Shown one piece after another: positions 43,395 through 52,124 of a stretch of 64,000 bases of DNA. The DNA is from Enterococcus sp. RIT-PI-f. GTDB taxonomy: Bacteria > Bacillota > Bacilli > Lactobacillales > Enterococcaceae. Below the pieces are notes generated by a model that was given only the letters and a program-made list of their open reading frames with translations, had not been told where the DNA came from and made no database searches. The stretch's first letter is position 1. Each line of letters begins with the position of its first letter. The DNA is taken from positions 17,992 through 81,991 of the forward strand of contig NZ_LHOX01000001.1 of the NCBI RefSeq assembly GCF_001297065.1, written 5' to 3'. A program made the position numbers and the translations under genes.

Positions 43395-44282
43395 CTATCC
43401 TTTGACCGAACCAACCAATACGCCTTTATCAAAATACTTTTGAAAGAATGGATACATGACGATCAATGGCAAACTCGAGATAACTATGGTGGCATATTTG
43501 ATCAATTCAGCGATTTGTTTCATTTCAGCCATGGCTGTATTTGAGCCTACCATATCTTGAGAAGGCTGGTTTTGAATCAGTATGTTCCTTAAAACTAACT
43601 GTAAAGGTTCTAAATTGGGATTCTTTATATAGATCATGGCATCAAAATAGGCATTCCATTGCCCCACAAACGCATATAGAAATAACACGAACATTATTGG
43701 TTTTGCTAAAGGCAGCATAATTTTAAACAAAATTTGCAAGTCATTGGCGCCATCGATCGTGGCAGCCTCAGATAGTTCTTTCGGCAAACTCATGAAGTAT
43801 GTCCGCGCCAATATGATATTCCAAACATTGATTGCCCCAGGAACGATCAAGGACCAAACGGTATCTAACATTCCTAAATTTTTGATCAATAAATAGGTTG
43901 GAATCAATCCCCCACCAACAAACATGGTAATGATGAAGAAAATCATGATGACCCTACGACCCACTAAATCTGGTTTCGACAGCGGATATGCCGTAATCAT
44001 TGTAATGAATACTGTCAGGAAGCTGAAACTAAACGAATAGAACAATGAATTGAGGAATCCTCTTAAAATAGCATCATCAGCAAACACACGACTATACCCT
44101 TGCGTCGTCCAATCTTTAGGATTAAAACTGATCCCCTGATTGATTAAAGTAGCCGGATCCATGAATGAGGCTACCACCACGTATACCAGTGGCACTAGCG
44201 TGATTATCACCAAAAACCCAACAATAATACGATTGACCCAGAGCAACTGCCTGTCTATCTTCGTATACATAGTAAGATTCAT
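43395..44282 (-). CDS. Sugar ABC permease, LplC/YtcP type
   Basis: The 295-residue permease has six spans and the ATPase-contact EAA loop EAATIDGANDLQILFKIMLP. It pairs with the LplB-type permease encoded just upstream and the binding lipoprotein downstream. No ATPase gene lies in the operon; as with other LplABC-type systems a shared MsmX-like ATPase encoded elsewhere probably powers it. Confidence 0.92.
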   Translation of the reverse strand: MNLTMYTKIDRQLLWVNRIIVGFLVIITLVPLVYVVVASFMDPATLINQGISFNPKDWTTQGYSRVFADDAILRGFLNSLFYSFSFSFLTVFITMITAYPLSKPDLVGRRVIMIFFIITMFVGGGLIPTYLLIKNLGMLDTVWSLIVPGAINVWNIILARTYFMSLPKELSEAATIDGANDLQILFKIMLPLAKPIMFVLFLYAFVGQWNAYFDAMIYIKNPNLEPLQLVLRNILIQNQPSQDMVGSNTAMAEMKQIAELIKYATIVISSLPLIVMYPFFQKYFDKGVLVGSVKG

Positions 44283-44293
44283 TTTATTTCCCC

Positions 44294-45271
44294 CTATAAG
44301 CCTTCGCCGTCATTTATTTTTTTAGTCATTCCATTGACAAGCAATAAAAGTACTACGTTGATGATCATATTAAATAACCCCACGGCTGCTGAGTACGCAT
44401 AATCACCAGATTGCAACCCTATTTTGTATACGTATGTCGAAATAATCTCTGAAGTTGGAATATTCATTGACGTTTGCATCAAGTAAGCTTTCTCGTAACC
44501 AACATTCATGATATTTCCTGCTGATAAAATAAAATTGATAACCATAACAGGTCTAAGCGCGGGCAAATCAATAAACCAAATTTTTTGCAGGATATTTGCG
44601 CCATCGATATTTGCAGCTTCATATAAATCTGAACTAATGCCAGCTAAAGTCGCTGTATATAGTATTGAAGCCCAACCCATCCCTTGCCAAATACCAGAAA
44701 GAATGTAAATTGTTCGAAAATAATCAGGGTTTGACATAAACATAATAGACTGTCCTGTGAATTTTTCGACGAGCCCGTTAATTGGACCATTTGCAGATAA
44801 GAACAAAAAGAGCATCCCTACTATAATGACGACAGAAATGAAATTAGGCGCATAAAGTATCAATTGGATTTTTTGTTTGATTTTTTTATTGAGAATTTGA
44901 TTTAATGACAATGCCAACAGTATGGGAGGAAAAAAGCCCAATATCAGTCCATAAACACTAATTTTCAAAGTATTGGTTAACAAGACTGAAAAGTTAGGTG
45001 AAGAGATAAATGTTCGAAAATGCGCTAAGCCAACCCAGGGACTTTCCCAAATGCCCAGCATTGGGTTGTAATCTTTGAACGCAATGATGGCGCCATACAT
45101 TGGGAAATAACGAAAAACAATTGTAAGTAAAATGCCTGGTACCATGAGTAAATAAAGCCACTTGTCTTTTGCTACTTTTTTTCTGAACTTTTGCCATTTT
45201 TCTTTTTTTCTATCAGGATTAGGTATGGCTCGTTTTCGTCCCGAAAACTGTTCCTTTATCACTTTTTCCAT
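44294..45271 (-). CDS. Sugar ABC permease, LplB type
   Basis: Start at 45271 (AAAGGGGGATCTAT upstream), 325 residues, first gene of the operon. After a basic cytoplasmic N-terminus there are six spans and the EAA loop EAANIDGANILQKIWFIDLP. It forms the heterodimeric channel with the next permease. The longer open frame upstream runs into the operator region and is not used. Confidence 0.92.
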   Translation of the reverse strand: MEKVIKEQFSGRKRAIPNPDRKKEKWQKFRKKVAKDKWLYLLMVPGILLTIVFRYFPMYGAIIAFKDYNPMLGIWESPWVGLAHFRTFISSPNFSVLLTNTLKISVYGLILGFFPPILLALSLNQILNKKIKQKIQLILYAPNFISVVIIVGMLFLFLSANGPINGLVEKFTGQSIMFMSNPDYFRTIYILSGIWQGMGWASILYTATLAGISSDLYEAANIDGANILQKIWFIDLPALRPVMVINFILSAGNIMNVGYEKAYLMQTSMNIPTSEIISTYVYKIGLQSGDYAYSAAVGLFNMIINVVLLLLVNGMTKKINDGEGL

Positions 45272-45288
45272 ATAGATCCCCCTTTTTA

Positions 45289-45396
45289 GAAACGTTTCCA
45301 TTTTTGACTTTTTAAAAAAGGAAACCTCCCAACGCAAAAGTGGAAACGTTTCCCTTTTTCTGCTTTTAGATTAGCACGCCTTCTTTTTCATGTCAA
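45289..45396 (-). promoter_or_regulatory. Fructan operon promoter with two LacI-type operators
   Basis: On the minus strand TTGACA (45391-45396), 17 bp and TAATCT (45368-45373) form the promoter. Downstream lie the perfect palindrome GGAAACGTTTCC (45342-45353) and the related GAAACGTTTC (45289-45298); their centres are 54 bp apart, about five helical turns. The pair suits cooperative or looping repression by the LacI regulator of the operon; CcpA could also recognise such sites. Confidence 0.75.
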
Positions 45397-45658
45397 TATC
45401 AAAATGTATATTGATAGTACAAAAATTTATAATTGTACAAAATCTATCGCTACGTCTGCCTTTCTTTTTGATTTTCCAGTCATTTCCCATCAAAGTATTT
45501 TTCTTGAGTATTCCCACTGATACGCTCATCAATTTTAACTAAAGGTCATCAAAAAACGAATCTTATCTGTCTCACATCAAACCCTGCTTTTTAAACCAGC
45601 GACTTTTTGCTATACTGAGTAAGCATATTTGAAATTATTTGTTGTTTATGGAGGAATC

Positions 45659-47035
45659 ATGCAAAAATATATTGGAAACAAAGCCTTTTACCGTACGGTC
45701 TTAACGATCGCGATTCCAGTGATGATCCAGAATGCGATCACCAACTTTGTGGGCTTATTAGATAATTTAATGGTGGGACAAATCGGGACTGCACAAATGT
45801 CCGGTGTAGCCATTGTCAACCAACTGATCTTTGTGTTTAACTTGAGCATCTTTGGGATCGTTTCTGCGGGCAGTATTTTCGGGACCCAGTTCTATGGGAA
45901 GCAAGATTATCATGGGATGCGGGATGCGTTTCGCTTCAAGTTGGTGGGCAATTTGTTGATTTGTCTATTCGCGATGGGGTTGTTGTTCTTTGGGCAAGAT
46001 TTCTTGATCCGTCTCTATTTGCATGGCGGTGGCGATAGTGCGGAGTTAAATCTTGCTTTGACCTCTGCCAAAGAGTTCTTAATCATCCTGTTGTTCAGCC
46101 TGCCATTTTTTGCCATTTCTCAAGCGTATGCCAGTTCGCTTAGGGAAATGGGCAAAACGATGGTGCCGATGTTTGCCAGCAGCATCGCCGTAGTCATCAA
46201 TACGGCCTTGAATTTCTTGCTGATTTTCGGCCTGTTCTTCTTCCCTGCATTGGGCGTGCGGGGCGCTGCGATTTCCACCTTGATTGCCCGTATCGTTGAA
46301 TGTGCCATCACAGTCTATTGGGTGCATCGCCATGTCGAGGACAATCCGTTTGCCGTTCGGGTCTACCATCAATTCAGCGTACCGCTGCAGTTGGTGAAAC
46401 AGATTTTGCGTAAAGGTTCGCCTTTGATGGCCAATGAGATCCTTTGGGCAATTGGCCAAACGATGATCGTTCAAGCGTATTCCGTTCGTGGGTTATCGGT
46501 GATTGCTTCCTTGAATATTTCTTCTACTGTTTCCAACCTGTTCAATATTGTCTATATGGCACTGGGTGGTGCAGTTGCTATCATGGTCGGCCAACTTTTA
46601 GGGGCTGATAAATTCGATGAAGCCAAGGACAGTGCACGAAAACTGCTCTTCTTTTCCGTCATGAGTTGTCTCGGACTCGGGATTTTGATGATGGTGGTTG
46701 CACCGTTCTTCCCTGAAATCTACCAAACCGAACCGGCAGTCAAAAGCCTAGCCAGCCAATTTATCAAAGTCGCTGCGTTATGTATGCCGATGTATGCCTT
46801 TAACCATGCCAGCTATTTCATTTTACGTTCTGGCGGCCAAACCTTTATTACCTTTTTGTTCGACAGTGTCTTCACTTGGGTGATCGTTCTACCGTTGGCC
46901 TTTGTACTAAGTACGCATACGACGCTCTCGATCGTCTTGGTCTACCTGTGCTGCCAATTGGTGGAACTGTTGAAGAGTGGAATCGGGTACCGCTTGATCC
47001 GCTCTGATCTTTGGGTGAAGAATATCGTGCATTGA
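45659..47035 (+). CDS. MATE-family efflux transporter
   Basis: Start at 45659 (TGGAGGAATC upstream), 458 residues with twelve hydrophobic spans in two homologous halves. The N-terminal GLLDNLMVGQIGTAQMSGVA segment is characteristic of the multidrug and toxic compound extrusion family (NorM/DinF-like). It would export cationic drugs or metabolites by sodium or proton antiport. It is a single-gene unit with a strong terminator. The substrate is unknown. Confidence 0.92.
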   Translation: MQKYIGNKAFYRTVLTIAIPVMIQNAITNFVGLLDNLMVGQIGTAQMSGVAIVNQLIFVFNLSIFGIVSAGSIFGTQFYGKQDYHGMRDAFRFKLVGNLLICLFAMGLLFFGQDFLIRLYLHGGGDSAELNLALTSAKEFLIILLFSLPFFAISQAYASSLREMGKTMVPMFASSIAVVINTALNFLLIFGLFFFPALGVRGAAISTLIARIVECAITVYWVHRHVEDNPFAVRVYHQFSVPLQLVKQILRKGSPLMANEILWAIGQTMIVQAYSVRGLSVIASLNISSTVSNLFNIVYMALGGAVAIMVGQLLGADKFDEAKDSARKLLFFSVMSCLGLGILMMVVAPFFPEIYQTEPAVKSLASQFIKVAALCMPMYAFNHASYFILRSGGQTFITFLFDSVFTWVIVLPLAFVLSTHTTLSIVLVYLCCQLVELLKSGIGYRLIRSDLWVKNIVH

Positions 47036-47052
47036 GGAAAATGTATGTAATG

Positions 47053-47104
47053 AAAAAATCGAATCATCAAGATGCATGCGCAAACTTGATGATTCGATTT
47101 TTTT
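47053..47104. terminator. Terminator after the MATE gene
   Basis: A perfect 18-bp stem, AAAAATCGAATCATCAAG / CTTGATGATTCGATTTTT, has T-runs on both sides. It also marks the end of the AbiEi remnant on the other strand. Confidence 0.88.
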
Positions 47105-47547
47105 GTTCTTTCTTAACTTATTTGTATCTCTATTAGGGGTACTCATATACTCTTTTAATGCTTCTTGTTTTGCTCCTGCACTTGCTAATTCCACATATCA
47201 CATAGGGTTCTTTCCAGATCATAAAGAATGATTTTGTTCCCATAGAAGCTTTCTGTTTCTGTTAATCCTAATTCGAATGTTTCTTTTGTTGTATAGTGGT
47301 GATGAATGGCATATTTGTCCAGGCGTTCTTTTGGAACATGCTATCCCTTTGGAATACATACTTTGAGCCAAGCACAGTTCATCAATAAACGTATCTTTCA
47401 TCACATAAAACCCTGGCTCTACCTTCTCAATTTCATCAGCTTTAACCAATCTATCTAATGTCATAGGTAGAATTCCTCTTTTCGAGCATCTTTTAGAGAG
47501 AGATTGCCACTATATTTAACAAAAATATTAGCAATTTTTTGATTCAA
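47095..47547 (-). pseudogene. abiEi: AbiEi-type antitoxin gene, frameshifted
   Basis: A TTG start at 47547 with AAGGGG upstream begins MNQKIANIFVKYSGNLSLKD. The protein continues in other frames as TLDRLVKADEIEKVEPGFYV, then HHHYTTKETFELGLTETESF and NKIILYDLERTLCD, followed by a stop and a last piece QEALKEYMSTPNRDTNKL. These are the consecutive parts of AbiEi, the winged-helix antitoxin of type IV AbiE systems. At least two frameshifts and an internal deletion break it. The AbiEii nucleotidyltransferase toxin gene that should follow is absent. Confidence 0.85.
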
Positions 47548-47563
47548 AATAACCCCTTCATAA

Positions 47564-47610
47564 GTTAATGATAAACTAACTAAATTATTCTACGTTAGTT
47601 TATCATTAAC
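47564..47610. promoter_or_regulatory. Perfect inverted repeat, probable AbiEi operator
   Basis: GTTAATGATAAACTAAC (47564-47580) and its exact complement GTTAGTTTATCATTAAC (47594-47610) are separated by 13 bp, just upstream of the broken abiEi start. AbiEi proteins bind paired inverted repeats at their own promoter. The site is intact although the gene is not. The following 230 bp to the moaA stop show nothing else. Confidence 0.65.
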
Positions 47611-47844
47611 AACGAGATGAAATAGTTTCAGGAATAAAGATAACATATAGTTTTTACCAATCAAATTTCGAAAAGTTTATACGCTTATTGCCTTGACGAT
47701 AGATATGATTTCCATCGGATTTGATTTCAAGAATTCTCAAAATTATTATCAGCATTAACTTGTTTCACAGCAAGTTAACATCACGGTCTACTAAATCTTA
47801 GAAAACATCCTGCCTGGTTTTCACACACCAAACAAACTTTGTAC

Positions 47845-48849
47845 TTATCCACCAATCTGACTCATATGACGCCAAGTCGGTTTTTCTGAGAATGAGCTTT
47901 CTGGCTGGTCCAGTGCCATCTCGTGATTTTTTGGTTTTAGCATCAATGCCTGCTTGACTTTTTTTTCGAATAACACAAAATCCTTAAGGACCGAACGTAG
48001 ATGTACTTCGTCCTCCCAAAAGAGACAGGCTTTTAAATAGCCGTCAGCAGTCACTCGCAGACGATTACAGGTGGCACAAAATTGGCAACTGATAGGATGG
48101 ATCAAACCAAAACGCCCTTTTGCACCTTTGATTTGATAATTTTTTGCTGGTCCATTACCGTCAATGTTCACCGGTTCAACAAGCCAGCCTTTTTCTTCAC
48201 AAAGAGCAAACACTTGATCCACGCCGAGATAGCCTTCTTGCCATGACGTCTGTGCGTTGCCTCCGATTGGCATGTATTCAATAAAACGCACGGTGACTTC
48301 GTTGTCGAAAGTAAAGCGCAAAAAATCTAGCAGTTCATGATCATTTTGACCTTGAATCACCACCACATTCAATTTGATTTGATCAAAGCCAACACGAAGG
48401 GCTGCTTCTAGTCCTTTCAACACACGATTCAGGTTACCGCCACGGGTTACTTGGTGGTAACGTTCCTGATTGAAAGTATCCAGGCTGATATTTAAGCGAT
48501 TGACTCCTGCCTCTTTCAACGGTCTTGCTAACTTTTGCAAAGCCAAGCCATTCGTAGTCAAAGAAAGATCATTGATTATTGGCAACGCCGCAATGGCGGA
48601 GACGATCTCAAGAATATCTTTGCGTATCAAAGGCTCTCCACCCGTTAAACGAACCTTGGTGATTCCAAGCCGACTGAAGTGTTGCACGAGCGTAACGATC
48701 TCTTCTTTGCTAAGAATTGCCTCATCTGGAAAAAAAGCCAGTCCTTCCTCCGGCATACAGTAAGTGCAGCGCAAGGAACATTTATCTGTTACAGATACTC
48801 GCAAATAATCATGAGGACGTCCAAAACGATCAGTTAGTACATTTCCCAT
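47845..48849 (-). CDS. moaA: GTP 3',8-cyclase MoaA
   Basis: The 334-residue radical-SAM enzyme has the N-terminal cluster motif CSLRCTYC (Cys24, 28, 31), the GGEP motif (RLTGGEPLI), the C-terminal cluster CQFCATCNRLR with a third Cys at KACLF, and the essential C-terminal Gly-Gly. With MoaC it turns GTP into cyclic pyranopterin monophosphate, the first step of molybdenum cofactor synthesis. It is followed upstream by moaD and moaE in the same operon. Confidence 0.95.
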   Translation of the reverse strand: MGNVLTDRFGRPHDYLRVSVTDKCSLRCTYCMPEEGLAFFPDEAILSKEEIVTLVQHFSRLGITKVRLTGGEPLIRKDILEIVSAIAALPIINDLSLTTNGLALQKLARPLKEAGVNRLNISLDTFNQERYHQVTRGGNLNRVLKGLEAALRVGFDQIKLNVVVIQGQNDHELLDFLRFTFDNEVTVRFIEYMPIGGNAQTSWQEGYLGVDQVFALCEEKGWLVEPVNIDGNGPAKNYQIKGAKGRFGLIHPISCQFCATCNRLRVTADGYLKACLFWEDEVHLRSVLKDFVLFEKKVKQALMLKPKNHEMALDQPESSFSEKPTWRHMSQIGG

Positions 48850-48854
48850 CCCCT

Positions 48855-49103
48855 TCAGCCCCCGCTGACCGGTGGAATCAAGGCGATTTCACTGGCTGCA
48901 GTGATTACCACCGGAATCTCGTCAACAAAACACTGATCAACAGCTGTGCTGCAACTGGCTATCTCTTTGGTATACAATGGATAGGCTTTTTGCATCGCCT
49001 GTAAAATGATTTTTCTGTCTACTTTTTCTGTTAAAATACAAACTGCTTCATCTGTGATTTGTTCCCGTAAAGGTCCAAATAGCTTGACTGTTACTTTCAT
49101 CAT
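48855..49103 (-). CDS. moaD: Molybdopterin synthase small subunit MoaD
   Basis: The 82-residue ubiquitin-like protein ends in PPVSGG; the terminal Gly is adenylated by MoeB and then carries the thiocarboxylate sulfur. It overlaps the moaE stop by four bases and lies five bases before moaA. With MoaE it forms the synthase that adds the dithiolene to the pyranopterin. Confidence 0.92.
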   Translation of the reverse strand: MMKVTVKLFGPLREQITDEAVCILTEKVDRKIILQAMQKAYPLYTKEIASCSTAVDQCFVDEIPVVITAASEIALIPPVSGG

Positions 49104-49501
49104 ATGTCCTCCTGCGCCAAATTAGGCGCGATTTCTTTTTTCCAAATAGGTACTCGTTCTTTCAAGCGATCGATGATATATTCACAAGCGACAAAAGCTG
49201 CTTGTCGATGCGGTGCCGCCACACCAATGAAAACCGCTGTTTCCATCGGCTGCAAACGACCGATGCGATGGATTAATGTAATTGACAGCTGCTTCGTTTG
49301 TATTTCTTCCACCAGTCGTTGCATCTCTTTTTGCGCCATTCCTTCATACGCTGTATAATCGATCGCTGCAGTCTGTTGGTCTCCCGTCCATTCACGAACG
49401 GTTCCTGAAAACGTCACAATGCCACCAACAAAAGGACTTCTTAAGCGGTCACTTTCTGTCGCGATATCGATTGGTTCCTTTTGCAATCGGATATTGGCCA
49501 A
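49100..49501 (-). CDS. moaE: Molybdopterin synthase large subunit MoaE
   Basis: The 133-residue catalytic subunit shows FSGTVREWT, the Tyr-Glu segment YTAYEGMAQKEM, the HRIGRLQPMETAVFIGVA region, then HRQAAFVACEYIIDRLKERVPIWKKE region with the active-site Lys. It is the first gene of moaE-moaD-moaA and divergent from moeB. Confidence 0.93.
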   Translation of the reverse strand: MANIRLQKEPIDIATESDRLRSPFVGGIVTFSGTVREWTGDQQTAAIDYTAYEGMAQKEMQRLVEEIQTKQLSITLIHRIGRLQPMETAVFIGVAAPHRQAAFVACEYIIDRLKERVPIWKKEIAPNLAQEDI

Positions 49502-49580
49502 AAAACCACTCCTTTCTTCTTTTTTCTTAAGTTCAGCATGATATAATGGATAATAATCGTTTTTTTTCGGAGGATTTTCT

Positions 49581-50618
49581 ATGGATCGTCATGATCGTCA
49601 AATCCGTGTTTCTGAGATTGGGAAACAGGGTCAGCAAAAAATCTCTGCCGCAACACTCTTGATCGTTGGCTGTGGCGCGCTCGGTACATATTGTGCAGAA
49701 CAGTTAGTCCGTGGTGGAATCAAAAATATCATTTTGGTAGATCCTGATTCCGTTGATGAAACCAATTTGCAGCGCCAAGCCCTTTTTGTCACCGATGATG
49801 CTACGTCACGGCTAAAGAAAGTCACAGCGGCTAAAAAGCAGCTGCAGCGGATCGATCCACAGGTTCAAGTAACGACCTATCCTTGTTCATTTGAACAAGT
49901 GGTTTTTGAAGAACTTGGAACGATCGATCTGATCTTGGACTGTACCGATAATTTTCATACGCGCAGTCTGATCAATCTCTATGCCTATCACCATGAGCTG
50001 CCATTTGTTTTCGGTGCTTGCAATCGAACGACCGGGCAAGTAATGGCATTGCATCCTTGCAAACAGCCGTGCCTCCATTGTGTCTTTCCCCAATTGGATG
50101 GACTAGAAAAAGAAGATTGCTCGACTGTTGGCGTGTTAACGCCCCTCGTGCCTTTCGTGACTAGTTTGCAAGTCGCTCTTGTCTACAAGATTTTGCTAGA
50201 TGATCCCACGCTGTCATGGCAAACAATGACTTATGCCGATCTTTGGCACAGTGCATTAGACCATTACCTGATCAAAAAAAAAGCAACCTGTCCCGTCTGT
50301 TCTGAGAAAAAAACGACGTCAGCTGTAGCCGTTGAAGCCAAGAAAATCTGTGGCACAGATGTATACCAGACAACCCTATCTCCCCTGCAGCAGCATGCCC
50401 TTCTTGAAAACAGCCGAAGACACAGTGCTATATTGAAGGAAAACCCTTTGGCTGCCAAAATACAAATCGGAACCATTGAACTGACTTTATTTAAAAACGG
50501 CAAAGTCTTGATTTATGGTCTGACACCAAAAAACAGTCGACTCTTACCAGAATTCTTACAAATGATCGTGAAAGGGGCAACTTATGACAGTGAAAATCGG
50601 TCTCTTGACCATCAGTGA
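49581..50618 (+). CDS. moeB: MoaD adenylyltransferase MoeB/ThiF type
   Basis: The 345-residue enzyme has the nucleotide-binding GCGALGTYCAEQLVRGG, the Arg finger region (NLQRQALF), zinc-binding pairs CLHC and CPVC, and the active-site Cys region EKEDCSTVGVL. It activates the MoaD C-terminus with ATP. About 90 residues follow the core, without a rhodanese domain, so the sulfur must come from another carrier, perhaps the free rhodanese at 2.8 kb. TATAAT near 49541 is a likely -10. GGAGGATTTTCT precedes the ATG. Confidence 0.9.
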   Translation: MDRHDRQIRVSEIGKQGQQKISAATLLIVGCGALGTYCAEQLVRGGIKNIILVDPDSVDETNLQRQALFVTDDATSRLKKVTAAKKQLQRIDPQVQVTTYPCSFEQVVFEELGTIDLILDCTDNFHTRSLINLYAYHHELPFVFGACNRTTGQVMALHPCKQPCLHCVFPQLDGLEKEDCSTVGVLTPLVPFVTSLQVALVYKILLDDPTLSWQTMTYADLWHSALDHYLIKKKATCPVCSEKKTTSAVAVEAKKICGTDVYQTTLSPLQQHALLENSRRHSAILKENPLAAKIQIGTIELTLFKNGKVLIYGLTPKNSRLLPEFLQMIVKGATYDSENRSLDHQ

Positions 50619-51054
50619 TACCCGCAACGAACGTGATGACTTTTCCGGACAGACAATCATGCAAACAGTGAAAGAAGAAGGATTCATAATGATTCACTAT
50701 CACCTCGTCAAAGACGAAATACCTTTGATCCAACAAGCGTATCTTAACCTAGTCAACACTGACTGCGAAGTCATCATTACCAATGGCGGAACTGGTATTT
50801 CTAAGCGAGACGTCACACCTGAAGCCTTACAGCCTTTTATAAAAAGAGAGCTGCCGGGCTTCGGTGAACTTTTCCGCTGGTTGAGTTTTCAAGAAATTGG
50901 TTCTCATGGCATGGCTTCTCGCGCATGCGCCGGCTTTAATGAGCAAGAGCAGCTGTTGTTTTTGCTGCCAGGTTCTGTCAAGGCATGTCAGCTGGCTATG
51001 AAGCAGCTGATTCTGCCAGAGATCCCACATTTGCTGAAAGAACGGCGAAAATAA
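50584..51054 (+). CDS. mogA: Molybdopterin adenylyltransferase MogA/MoaB
   Basis: The 156-residue protein has the MoCF-domain pattern: LLTISDTRNERDDFSGQ, TNGGTGISKRDVTPEA and the later FLLPGSVKACQLAMK. It adenylates molybdopterin before molybdate insertion by MoeA. It overlaps moeB by 35 bases and so shares its transcript. Confidence 0.92.
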   Translation: MTVKIGLLTISDTRNERDDFSGQTIMQTVKEEGFIMIHYHLVKDEIPLIQQAYLNLVNTDCEVIITNGGTGISKRDVTPEALQPFIKRELPGFGELFRWLSFQEIGSHGMASRACAGFNEQEQLLFLLPGSVKACQLAMKQLILPEIPHLLKERRK

Positions 51055-51107
51055 CCTTGACCTTTTCTTCAAGCGGCGTCTTCCTTTTCACTGGAAGCTC
51101 CGTTTTT

Positions 51108-52124
51108 TTACCGCTTCGTTTCAGCTCGCTCCTTGACGAAACTATCACTTTTACCTCCGGTCTTTGCTAAGAGCTGACAATCCGTGATGATCATTTGCGG
51201 GTCCATCGCTTTACACATGTCATAGACCGTCAAGGCTGCCAGTTGGCACGCGACCAGAGCTTCCATCTCCACACCAGTCGCATCAAGCGCTTTTGCTTGA
51301 GCAGTAATCTTTAAGCTCGTTTCACTTTCGAAGACGAATTGCAAATCAATGCCTTTTAGCGCAATCAAATGACACATTGGGATCAGTTCACTGGTTTTCT
51401 TCGCCCCCATGATCCCTGCCACTTGCGCCACTGCCAAAACATCGCCTTTTTTGACTTGATTGTTTTGAATTCTGCGCATCGTTTCCCCTCGCATCGTGAC
51501 CCGACACATAGCTGTTGCAATTCGTTTGGTATCTATTTTCTCAGATACATCCACCATTTTCGCTCGCTGCTGATCATTAAAATGGGTCAGAGTATCTGCA
51601 GGTCTTTGCTGTGCAGCCAACCACTGTGAAAACCATTCTTGAATTTTTTCCACTGTCGTCAAATCCAAAACATTTTGTTCCTTGACTACATCAGGATAAA
51701 TCGATCCGACCGCACAAATATTGGCATAAGGAAAATCTGCCACCGTTTCCCCAGGGCGTAAAAGGAGCAGTTTCGGGTGCGCCAAATGTTTGAACCCTTC
51801 AAACAATACTAAATCAATCTCGCTGCTAATCAGCCGCTGCCACTCACCTTCACCACTGACTTCAGGTGTTGATAAGTGGGTCTTTGCTGTGTATCTTCTT
51901 TGCTGATGCAAAAACAGATGCCCTTCTTTTTTCATAAACACTTGACGAGCACCCGCCTCGGCAAAGTGTGCGGTATCGGTTCCCGGAACGTCCATCGCAG
52001 CGTTATGATGCGTTTGTTTAAATGCGGCGACATCTAATTGCAGTGTGGCAGCTTTTTGAATTAATTGACACATTGCAGTCGTTTTGCCACTTTTTTTGCG
52101 ACCGATTATTTGTAAGGCAAGCAC
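51108..52124 (-). CDS. MobB-MoaC fusion protein
   Basis: The 338-residue protein joins two cofactor enzymes. Residues 1-170 are MobB, a P-loop protein (GRKKSGKTT, 8-16; later LFEGFKH), which helps guanylate or deliver the cofactor. Residues about 180-338 are MoaC, with KKGDVLAVAQVAGIMGAKKT, SELIPMCHLIAL (catalytic His/Lys region) and GVEMEALVACQLAALTVYDM. MoaC completes cyclic pyranopterin formation after MoaA. The 18-base overlap with moeA couples both genes. No separate moaC is present in the window, so the fusion is likely functional. Confidence 0.9.
   Translation of the reverse strand: MLALQIIGRKKSGKTTAMCQLIQKAATLQLDVAAFKQTHHNAAMDVPGTDTAHFAEAGARQVFMKKEGHLFLHQQRRYTAKTHLSTPEVSGEGEWQRLISSEIDLVLFEGFKHLAHPKLLLLRPGETVADFPYANICAVGSIYPDVVKEQNVLDLTTVEKIQEWFSQWLAAQQRPADTLTHFNDQQRAKMVDVSEKIDTKRIATAMCRVTMRGETMRRIQNNQVKKGDVLAVAQVAGIMGAKKTSELIPMCHLIALKGIDLQFVFESETSLKITAQAKALDATGVEMEALVACQLAALTVYDMCKAMDPQMIITDCQLLAKTGGKSDSFVKERAETKR

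Noticed and set aside
45272..45337. N-terminal extension of the LplB-type permease
   Set aside because: The longer frame runs through the operator site; AAAGGGGG is correctly placed for the ATG at 45271.
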